From: JBBRUG01 sp038247995
Lineage (GTDB): Bacteria; Chloroflexota; Chloroflexia; Chloroflexales; Chloroflexaceae
DNA length: 10,348 bases
Assembly (NCBI GenBank): GCA_038247995.1
Contig: JBBRUG010000212.1
Coordinates: 1-10,348, forward strand
Direction: 5' to 3'
Below are positions 4,960 to 10,348 of the stretch, piece by piece. Under the pieces are notes generated by a model, which saw only the letters and a list, made by a program, of their open reading frames with translations, was not told where the DNA came from and searched no databases. Made by a program: the position numbers and the translations under genes. The first letter of the stretch is position 1; every line of letters starts with the position of its first letter.

Positions 4960-6681
4960 CTATGAACCCAGCGCCTGTTTCGCTTGTTCTTCTTCGACGA
5001 GCACGCGCCGCAGCACTTTGCCAATCATTGTTTTCGGCAGTGCGCTGCGGAACTCAACTTCACGCGGCACTTTGTAGGTGGCGAGATTCAGTTTACAGAA
5101 CGCCTTGATCTCGGCGGCGGTGGCATGCTCGCCGGGCTTGAGCACAATGTATGCTTTCACCGTGTCGTCGCCGCGCTGAAGGTTGGGAATCCCCGCCACA
5201 ACCGCCTCCATAACTGCGGGATGCATAAACAGCACTTCCTCGACGTCGCGCGGGAGCACCTTGAAGCCTGAGACGATGATCATATCCTTCTTGCGATCGA
5301 CGACATAAAAATAGCCTTCGGGATCAACCTTGCAGATGTCGCCGGTGTGCAGCCATCCCTCGGCGTCGATCGTGGCAGCCGTCTCTTCGGGGCGGTTCCA
5401 GTAGCCCTGCATCACTTGCGGGCCACGGACACAGAGTTCGCCCTGGGCCGCACCGTCGAAGGGCAGCGCTTCGCCCGTCTCCAGATCGATAATTTTGGCA
5501 TCGGTATCAGGGAAAGGGACGCCAATACTGCCCACTTTACGCTGGCCGTGAACGGGGTTGCCGTGGGTCAGCGGCGAGGCTTCCGAGAGCCCGTAGCCCT
5601 CCACCAGTCGCCCGCCGGTCAGCGCTTCGAAGCGCGCTTGCACCTGTGTTGGCAATGCAGCCGACCCAGAAACGCAGACGCGCACCGAGCGCATGTCGTA
5701 GGTCGCCACGTCCTTGTGGTTAATAATGCCGATGTACATTGCCGGAACGCCGGGGAAGATTGTGCAGCGCTCCTGGGCGATGATTCGCATGACGTTGTCG
5801 ATTGGTCGCGGGTTGGGCACAGTTACCAGTTCGGCCCCCAGGCGTACGCCATACAGCATTGCAGTGGTCATGCCGTAGACGTGAAAGAAGGGGATTGCCG
5901 CCAGGATCTTCTCATTGCCGGGCTGCCCATCGACCACCCACTCGTCGACTTGGGTGACGTTAGCGATGAGGTTGTGGTGGGCGAGCATAGCGGCTTTGGG
6001 TAGGCCGGTGGTGCCGCCGGTATATTGGAACAGCGCCGTCTCGTTCGGGTCGATCTTAACCAGGGGCGGGTTCGGTGCATGGCGCAGCAAATCGCTGAAG
6101 AAGAAGGTGTCCTGGTCGGGTTCTACGTTTACCCACTCCGGTTCGCGCCGCTGCGTGTTCTGCACCAGCAGATTGGATGGGAAGCGCAGGGTGTCGAAGA
6201 CGTGTGCCACAATCACTCGCTTCAGCGGCGTTTCGGCGCGCACTTCGTGCAGGCGGGGCCAGAACAGGTTCAGCAAAACGATCGTCTCGGCGCCGGCATC
6301 ATTGAGTTGATGCTGTAACTCGCGGCCGGTATACGTGGGGTTGATGTTCACTACGATGGCGCCGATGCGCATCGCGGCGAAGAACGTAATGATGTAGTGC
6401 GGCGAGTTCGGCAGCATAATCGCGACGCGCTCGCCTTTACGCACGCCCAGTTGGTGGAGCGCCGTCGCCATGCGATCGACCAGTTTATTCAGTTGCCGGT
6501 AGGTGAGCTTGCCCCCAATGGTGAATCGTCCGCCGAGCATATATTTGAGGACAAAGTTGGTGGCGATCTGGTTGGGGTAACGCTGGGCTGTGGCGCTGAG
6601 TAGCTCGCCCAGGGTTTGCTTGGGGTAGTTGAGCTTTGGGGCGACACCCGCTTCATACGCCGATAGCCAGGGTTGCTCCAT
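4960..6681 (-). CDS. fadD: Long-chain fatty-acid-CoA ligase (AMP-forming)
   Basis: This 573-aa adenylate-forming enzyme should activate fatty acids with ATP and CoA via an acyl-AMP, feeding beta-oxidation or lipid synthesis in the cytoplasm or at the inner membrane face. All diagnostic motifs are present: the phosphate-binding loop QYTGGTTGLPKAAM (219-232), the adenine and acyl-pocket motif EGYGLSEASP (361-370), GWLHTGDI (442-449, D448 binding ribose), the hinge DRKKDMIIVSGFKV (462-475) and PKTMIGKVLRR with catalytic K555. The length matches FadD. The start MEQPWLSAYEAG at 6681 is chosen because AAGGAGG (6688-6694) lies 6 nt upstream; an earlier in-frame ATG at 6708 has no such site. A 6+6 bp palindrome lies in its leader at 6722-6736. 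A related aryl- or medium-chain-CoA ligase remains possible, but FadD is the closest match. Confidence 0.92.
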   Translation of the reverse strand: MEQPWLSAYEAGVAPKLNYPKQTLGELLSATAQRYPNQIATNFVLKYMLGGRFTIGGKLTYRQLNKLVDRMATALHQLGVRKGERVAIMLPNSPHYIITFFAAMRIGAIVVNINPTYTGRELQHQLNDAGAETIVLLNLFWPRLHEVRAETPLKRVIVAHVFDTLRFPSNLLVQNTQRREPEWVNVEPDQDTFFFSDLLRHAPNPPLVKIDPNETALFQYTGGTTGLPKAAMLAHHNLIANVTQVDEWVVDGQPGNEKILAAIPFFHVYGMTTAMLYGVRLGAELVTVPNPRPIDNVMRIIAQERCTIFPGVPAMYIGIINHKDVATYDMRSVRVCVSGSAALPTQVQARFEALTGGRLVEGYGLSEASPLTHGNPVHGQRKVGSIGVPFPDTDAKIIDLETGEALPFDGAAQGELCVRGPQVMQGYWNRPEETAATIDAEGWLHTGDICKVDPEGYFYVVDRKKDMIIVSGFKVLPRDVEEVLFMHPAVMEAVVAGIPNLQRGDDTVKAYIVLKPGEHATAAEIKAFCKLNLATYKVPREVEFRSALPKTMIGKVLRRVLVEEEQAKQALGS

Positions 6682-6721
6682 AACGGGCCTCCTTCGTGTA
6701 CAACGCAATCGATCAGCGCTG

Positions 6722-6736
6722 CATAAACGCTTTATG
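6722..6736. promoter_or_regulatory. CATAAA-cgc-TTTATG palindrome upstream of fadD
   Basis: Perfect 6-bp arms flank a 3-bp centre, 41 bp before the fadD start and in the divergent region shared with the beta-lactamase-family gene. The size and place suit an operator, but no cognate regulator is adjacent. On the minus strand TAGAAT (6753-6748) could be a -10 box just upstream of it; no good -35 is visible. Confidence 0.4.
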
Positions 6737-6787
6737 GCGCGGGCATTATTCTAGGGTGTACTATAACAGGTCTGCTCACACCGCTGA

Positions 6788-6816
6788 TTGCTCGTTCGCT
6801 TACGCTCGACTATACT
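6788..6816 (+). promoter_or_regulatory. Sigma70-type promoter of the serine hydrolase gene
   Basis: TTGCTC (6788-6793), a 17-bp spacer and TATACT (6811-6816) make a good vegetative-type promoter. The expected start is near 6823, giving a leader of about 75 nt that contains the second direct-repeat copy. Confidence 0.6.
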
Positions 6817-6862
6817 GAGCACACTGAGCCGGGATTGACGGCACTGAGCACCCTGAGCCGGG
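6814..6862. repeat. Direct repeat (20 bp, period 29) in promoter and leader
   Basis: Two copies of actgagcaNNctgagccggg (6814-6833 and 6843-6862) differ at one base. The first overlaps the -10 box and transcription start of the serine hydrolase gene. Each copy has itself an internal ctgagc repetition. Confidence 0.75.
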
Positions 6863-6897
6863 TAGCTCGCCACGCTAAGATGCGGAAAGATTCTCCC

Positions 6898-8025
6898 ATG
6901 ACAGCCCCTCAATCGGCTCGGATGCGCAGCGGTATCTTCGCGCCCCTCTTGCTCGTACTGTTCTTGAGCAGCCTGTTTACTCCCCCGGCGGCGCGAGCGG
7001 TAACCCTGCCGGCGTTGCCCGTTGCAACCCAGGCAGCACTTGCGGCAACGCTGGCCGAGCGGGCGGCAGCGATCAATGCGCCCGGCGCTATTTTGGCTGT
7101 AGAGCGCGCTGGCTACGCGCCCTGGGTTGGCGCTTATGGTCGCGCTGATCTGGCGCAGAACCTGCCGATGGAGCCAGTTAGCCAGATGCGTGTGGCGAGC
7201 CTCACTAAGCCATATGTCGCTGTGGTGACGTTGCAGTTGGTGCAAGAAGGTTGGCTGGCGCTTGATCAGAGTGTTGGTCACTGGTTGCCGGGGTTGGTGC
7301 CGGGCGGCGAGCGCGTCACGGTGCGGCATTTGCTCAGCCATACCAGCGGCTTGCCCGAATATATGACCGGCGGTTTTGTGGGCCGGGTGCGCCGGGCGCC
7401 CGAGCGCGTCTATATGCCTCAGGAGTTGGTCGCCGAAGCGCTCACCCGCCCGCGCCAGTTTACGCCGGGAGCAGCGGGGCGCTGGGCTTACTCCAACACA
7501 AATTACATTCTGCTGGGCCTGATTATTGAGGCGGTAACCGGCAATAGCCTGGAGACCGAATTGCAGCAGCGGATCATCGCGCCGTTGGGGTTGAGCCATA
7601 CAGCCATGGCGCCGGCGCGGGCTACCGCTGAGGGGTTGGCGCGGGGGTATGTGCGCCAGAACGATTACAGTGAACTGAATATGTCGTTTGCCTGGGCCGC
7701 AGGGGGCCTCACCAGTACCGCCGAGGATACGCTGCGCTTTGGGCGGGCGCTCTTTGGCGGGCAGTTGCTGCGCCCTGAATACCTGGCGCTGATGCGCAGC
7801 TATGTTGCGGCGGGCCGTGATGCCTATGGCCTGGGCCTGATGCGAACGAGCTTCCCGGCAATCGGCAATGGCGAGGGCCACACCGGCGGGTTGGCCGGCT
7901 ATCGCAGCGTTGTCTGGCACTTGCCGGAACAGGGCCTGACGATTGTTGTGCTTGTCAATCGTTATGAGGCCGACCCGCAGCGGATCGCGGCAGCTGTTGC
8001 TCGGCTCCTGGTGCAAGTGCAGTAG
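6898..8025 (+). CDS. Secreted serine hydrolase of the beta-lactamase class C / DD-peptidase family
   Basis: This 375-aa protein begins with a signal peptide: a hydrophobic core GIFAPLLLVLFLSSLF and a probable cleavage after A-R-A (residue 34). The penicillin-binding fold (Pfam Beta-lactamase) shows its three catalytic elements: S101-L-T-K104 (nucleophile and general base), Y198-S-N200, and H328-T-G-G331, in the position of K-T-G. Further family blocks are RHLLSHTSGLPEY (143-155) and NYILLGLIIEAVTG (202-215). Such proteins act outside the membrane as esterases, D-aminopeptidases, carboxypeptidases or, rarely, true beta-lactamases. The short form and H-T-G-G favour an esterase or peptidase, so antibiotic resistance should not be assumed. 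The ATG at 6898 has GGAAAGA 7 nt upstream; in-frame ATGs at 6835 and 6880 lack it, and the one at 6922 would keep the signal peptide core. Confidence 0.92.
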   Translation: MTAPQSARMRSGIFAPLLLVLFLSSLFTPPAARAVTLPALPVATQAALAATLAERAAAINAPGAILAVERAGYAPWVGAYGRADLAQNLPMEPVSQMRVASLTKPYVAVVTLQLVQEGWLALDQSVGHWLPGLVPGGERVTVRHLLSHTSGLPEYMTGGFVGRVRRAPERVYMPQELVAEALTRPRQFTPGAAGRWAYSNTNYILLGLIIEAVTGNSLETELQQRIIAPLGLSHTAMAPARATAEGLARGYVRQNDYSELNMSFAWAAGGLTSTAEDTLRFGRALFGGQLLRPEYLALMRSYVAAGRDAYGLGLMRTSFPAIGNGEGHTGGLAGYRSVVWHLPEQGLTIVVLVNRYEADPQRIAAAVARLLVQVQ

Positions 8026-8080
8026 GCAGGCTGCAGCAAACGCAGCGCTGATCGCTTCAGGCGTGTAGGTTAGGCATAAG

Positions 8081-8112
8081 GAAGAGCGCATCCACAATTG
8101 GATGCGCTCTTC
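8081..8112. terminator. Bidirectional terminator-type hairpin between convergent genes
   Basis: GAAGAGCGCATCC and GGATGCGCTCTTC are perfectly complementary (13 bp) around acaatt, whose outer a and t can pair too. It sits 55 bp after the serine hydrolase stop and 37 bp after the stop of the convergent PAS-STAS gene, so it can serve both. T-tracts are weak on either side. Confidence 0.75.
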
Positions 8113-8149
8113 TAGATACCGTTGACCGCGTGCTGCATGCTACATGCTG

Positions 8150-8953
8150 CTACGCGCTCTTGGTCGCGTGGGCGATACCGCTTTGCAGGCTGGAACGGGT
8201 TGTAATGCTGCTCAGGTCGGCGCCCAGGCCCACCAGCGTTTGCGCAACCTCAGGGCGAATGCCGGTAAGAATAACCTCAGAGCCAAGCAGTCGAAGCGCC
8301 TGCGCGGCCCGAATCAGCGCGTTGGCAACCTGCGTATCAACTACCGGTACACCAGTGATGTCTAGAATTACGACCCGCGCTTTGCTCTGGCCGATGCCCA
8401 TCAGCAGGGTTTCGATCACGCGCTGGGCGCGCTGCGAGTCTACGGCGCCGATCAGCGGCATCACCATCACTTCGTCGCTGATTGGAATCAGCGGCGTAGA
8501 AAGCTCGGCGAGGGCAGCATTTTGCGCCCGCAGCGTTTCCTCCTGCTGCATGCCCAGGCGGATCGCTTCTTCGGCGCGCTTACGATCAGTGAGGTCGGCG
8601 TGAACAATGCTGACGTGATTATTGCCTAGGGGGAAAACTTGGATCTCGTAGATAATTGATGCGCCTGCTTCGCTCTCGAAGGTGACTTCACCGAGATTGA
8701 GCGGTTGGCCGGAGGCGATCACCTGGGCATAGGTTTCGAGGAGTTGGTGCGGTACGCCTGGGAAGATATCAACCATGCGCCGTCCAATATCGGCCCGGAG
8801 ATCTTGTTTAAGTTGCCCTGTCGCAGCCGGGTTAAAATTGACGAGCTGAAGCGAAAGCGGATCTTCTGTTCGATCCAGGTGCCAGATCATCACTGCGGTA
8901 GGAACGATGTGGAATATTTCTTCGAACATGTTGGTTGTACTGTTTGTGCCCAC
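8150..8953 (-). CDS. PAS-STAS protein, RsbR-like signalling component
   Basis: This cytoplasmic protein (267 aa from GTG at 8953) has a PAS sensor domain at about residues 10-120 (IFHIVPTAVMIWHLD, VNFNPAA, and the closing D-L-T-D-R-K-R-A-E-E). A coiled-coil linker (123-150) is followed by an RsbR-type STAS domain (152-262). The STAS block VVILDITGVPVVDTQVANAL (194-213) and LTGIRPEVAQTLVGLGADL (229-247) carry T200 and T230, which correspond by position to the phosphorylated threonines of RsbR paralogues. In stressosomes RsbR proteins combine with RsbS and the kinase RsbT; neither is adjacent here, so the partners are unknown. The start is unclear: GTG 8953 or ATG 8929 (MFEEIFHIV) would both keep the PAS domain and neither has a good ribosome binding site. 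It is a single gene in its own unit. Confidence 0.88.
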   Translation of the reverse strand: MGTNSTTNMFEEIFHIVPTAVMIWHLDRTEDPLSLQLVNFNPAATGQLKQDLRADIGRRMVDIFPGVPHQLLETYAQVIASGQPLNLGEVTFESEAGASIIYEIQVFPLGNNHVSIVHADLTDRKRAEEAIRLGMQQEETLRAQNAALAELSTPLIPISDEVMVMPLIGAVDSQRAQRVIETLLMGIGQSKARVVILDITGVPVVDTQVANALIRAAQALRLLGSEVILTGIRPEVAQTLVGLGADLSSITTRSSLQSGIAHATKSA

Positions 8954-9345
8954 TGCTGAACCGTTCGTTACTGGCGACGGCGGCTGTTCATGAGGTGTTA
9001 CTGCAAATTTCCTTGCTGGAGATGCCGTTGCTTCTTGGCCGCGCTGACGCTGGTACTACCTTATTCCTGCGCTTAGCATATATCTAGCAAGATACGGCAC
9101 AATTACCGCTGCGCCCGCTCACTTCGACAAGCTCGCCAACGGACGCAGGACGGCGCTGAACGGGTGCAATTGATAACTGCAAGGAAACCTTTACCCACTA
9201 CTGAGGGCCATAAACAGGCGTCCTGTTTGCGCAGGCTATTCAGCTTGATCGCATCACGATGCGGTGCAGACACTCTGCATGCGCTCTACGGCGAACCGCT
9301 GGGCTAGGAGCATTAGAGCACTGCGCAGCATGACTGAGCTGCTGC
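8954..9345. other. Gene-free stretch between the PAS-STAS gene and eutC
   Basis: No convincing coding frame occurs here on either strand. A possible minus-strand promoter for the PAS-STAS gene is TTGTGC, a 16-bp spacer and TATGCT (about 9104-9077), of low quality. A ttcgacaagctc repeat lies at 9123-9134, in inverse orientation to those at 2558 and 2588. A short palindrome, CGCATC-ac-GATGCG, lies at 9250-9263. The right end passes into the shared ~72-bp repeat. Confidence 0.5.
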
Positions 9346-9417
9346 GGCCACTGAACCGGGTGGCGCGCTGCGCTCGCGCCATTGTACGCAGGCTCAATCG
9401 ATCTGAGCAATGCTGTA
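9346..9417. repeat. Dispersed ~72-bp structured repeat, copy 2 (overlaps eutC 3' end)
   Basis: This copy matches 626-697 with scattered changes. On the minus strand it begins inside eutC and supplies the last codons (Y-S-I-A-Q-I-D-stop), then continues about 48 bp beyond. The inner stem is better here than in copy 1: GCTCA/TGAGC around gatcgat, bracketed by CATTG/CAATG; a GCCAC/GTGGC hairpin follows. The structure downstream of the stop could help end the transcript or protect its 3' end. Confidence 0.75.
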
Positions 9418-10212
9418 GGCTACGGGCGGCGGCAGTTGGTGGGCCTGCTGATCCGCCTCGGCCCGATCGTCCTTCAGTTCAACCCCGGTCAGTTTCCGAC
9501 GGCGGGCCTGGGTCATCAGGTAGATTAATGTTTGTTGCGCTGTAGGATAACGTAAGCCCTGGCGGTGGATGTTCGAGATGCAGTTGCGTTCGGCATCGCT
9601 GCGACCAACCTGCGGCCCGTAGGTGAGATAGATCCCCAGGCTATCGGCGACACTGAGGCCGGGCCGCTCCCCAATCAGGAGCGCGGTCTGCTCAGCGCGT
9701 AGGATCGCCCCGATCTCGTCGCCAAGCGCCACGCGCCCTTGTTCGGCAATCACGATCGGGGCCAGCCGCCAGCCCAGGCCGGACAGGGCATGCGCGGCGC
9801 TAAGCAGCATTGGTACGCCATGATCGTGGACTGCCAATGCCGAGAGTCCATCCGCGATCACGAAGACGGCGTCATAATCGGTAGCCGTTTGCGCCGCCAG
9901 CGCTTCCAACGCCTGCCGCGACTCCGCACTCAGGCGGCGCCCCAGGTCGGGCCGTTTTAGGTAGGTTGCGCGATCCGCAGCGGCGCTCTGGACGCGCACC
10001 GTTTCCAGGCCCTCTGCCGCAAGTTGCGCCTCAAGCACGTCGGCCGCAAACGGTAAGTGGACGGCATCACGCGCACGGGCGTGATCGGCCTGAAACGCCA
10101 GCAACGCATCGGTCGGCAGGCTATCGCCCGCACGCCCCAACGCAATGCGGGCATTCGTCACACGCCGCAATGCCTGCCAGGGGTTTTCGGTCACTGGATG
10201 CTGATCGCTCAT
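9394..10212 (-). CDS. eutC: Ethanolamine ammonia-lyase small subunit
   Basis: This 272-aa protein is the light subunit of the adenosylcobalamin-dependent enzyme that splits ethanolamine into acetaldehyde and ammonia. Clear EutC signatures are T-x-A-R-I-A-L-G-R-A-G-D-S-L-P-T (19-34), the RPDLGRRLS block (87-95), VIADGLSALAV (118-128) and the block running through IGERPGLSVADSLGIYLTYGP (180-200) into VGRSDAERNCISNIHRQGL (202-220), which holds the cobalamin and subunit contacts. The ATG at 10212 is chosen because GGAGA lies just upstream. The frame stays open further, through a GTG at 10260 and the microsatellite to the window edge, but those residues look non-native. The large subunit EutB is expected upstream on the same strand, outside the window; no shell or other eut genes follow downstream. 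The last seven codons come from a dispersed repeat, so the native C-terminus may have been replaced. Confidence 0.95.
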   Translation of the reverse strand: MSDQHPVTENPWQALRRVTNARIALGRAGDSLPTDALLAFQADHARARDAVHLPFAADVLEAQLAAEGLETVRVQSAAADRATYLKRPDLGRRLSAESRQALEALAAQTATDYDAVFVIADGLSALAVHDHGVPMLLSAAHALSGLGWRLAPIVIAEQGRVALGDEIGAILRAEQTALLIGERPGLSVADSLGIYLTYGPQVGRSDAERNCISNIHRQGLRYPTAQQTLIYLMTQARRRKLTGVELKDDRAEADQQAHQLPPPVAYSIAQID

Positions 10213-10242
10213 TGCAGTTCTCCAGGTGTTTCTTTCAGGCGG

Positions 10243-10264
10243 CACGGGGACACGGGACACGGGG
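10243..10264. repeat. Short imperfect gacacggg tandem repeat
   Basis: The stretch holds about three imperfect copies of an 8-base gacacggg-like unit just before the 8-bp microsatellite, in the eutC leader region. Confidence 0.55.
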
Positions 10265-10272
10265 CGAATCGT

Positions 10273-10348
10273 CTGATGATCTGATGATCTGATGATCTGA
10301 TGATCTGATGATCTGATGATCTGATGATCTGATGATCTGATGATCTGA
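10273..10348. repeat. 8-bp microsatellite (ctgatgat), 9.5 copies, continuing past the edge
   Basis: Perfect ctgatgat units run from 10273 to the last base of the window. Because 8 is not a multiple of 3, each frame cycles through all phases. The plus strand meets TGA in every frame. The minus strand (atcatcag units) has no stop in any frame, so translation from an upstream minus-strand gene could pass through. The tract lies 61 bp upstream of the eutC start and is a candidate slippage site. Confidence 0.95.

Noticed and set aside
5347..6003. 218-aa plus-strand frame inside the fadD region
   Set aside because: It lies opposite conserved acyl-CoA ligase motifs; the translation has no recognisable domain and reflects GC-rich codon structure.
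6898..8025. Calling the serine hydrolase an antibiotic-resistance beta-lactamase
   Set aside because: S-x-x-K, Y-S-N and H-T-G-G are shared with many esterases and peptidases of this family; nothing in the sequence shows lactam specificity.
6751..8097. 448-aa open frame on the minus strand opposite the serine hydrolase gene
   Set aside because: It is an antisense shadow: low-complexity R/Q/H-rich translation, no domain, while the plus strand encodes a complete motif-bearing enzyme.
10213..10260. GTG start at 10260 extending EutC by 16 residues
   Set aside because: The added residues come from a repeat-like GC-rich leader, whereas the ATG at 10212 has GGAGA at good spacing and begins at the usual EutC N-terminus.

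Overview
The window is high-GC bacterial chromosomal DNA with a conserved accessory-metabolism gene mix: an acyl-CoA ligase, a TetR-type regulator, a membrane molybdopterin oxidoreductase, a PAS-STAS protein, EutC and a DUF6713-like membrane protein. It also carries many short dispersed and tandem repeats. Together with the style of the proteins, this best fits a Chloroflexota lineage such as the Chloroflexales. That placement is inference; no rRNA or other marker gene is present.

Layout from left to right. Positions 1-667 hold two small minus-strand membrane proteins, the first cut by the window edge. Positions 709-2285 hold a compact minus-strand unit: a strong sigma70-type promoter, an overlapping palindromic operator, a strong ribosome binding site with a TTG start, an alpha/beta hydrolase, and a TetR regulator overlapping it by 4 bp (ATGA). 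Positions 2286-2700 are non-coding and repeat-rich, with five 37-bp hairpin-forming tandem units and a paired 'gagcttgtcgaagcc' repeat. Positions 2709-3076 are a decayed EamA/DMT transporter fragment, followed by a 13-bp perfect hairpin. A five-TM fused molybdopterin oxidoreductase (3175-4248), a LiaF-C-terminal-like protein (4410-4889) and a long-chain acyl-CoA ligase (4960-6681) all lie on the minus strand. A divergent intergenic region leads to a secreted beta-lactamase-family serine hydrolase on the plus strand (6898-8025). A strong terminator hairpin separates it from a convergent PAS-STAS protein (8150-8953). After a 440-bp gene-free stretch comes eutC (9394-10212), preceded on its own strand by an 8-bp microsatellite that runs off the right edge.

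The best-supported regulatory unit is hydrolase-tetR, which looks autoregulated. The most interesting protein is the molybdopterin oxidoreductase. It has four predicted TM helices with candidate heme histidines, then a twin-arginine motif before a fifth TM helix, then the Moco domain. This is the layout expected for dual Sec/Tat insertion. A ~72-bp structured sequence is shared by the 3' ends of tetR and eutC and looks like a dispersed REP-like element that has supplied the last codons of eutC. I see no CRISPR, toxin-antitoxin, phage or transposase gene, and no convincing wholly new multi-gene system.
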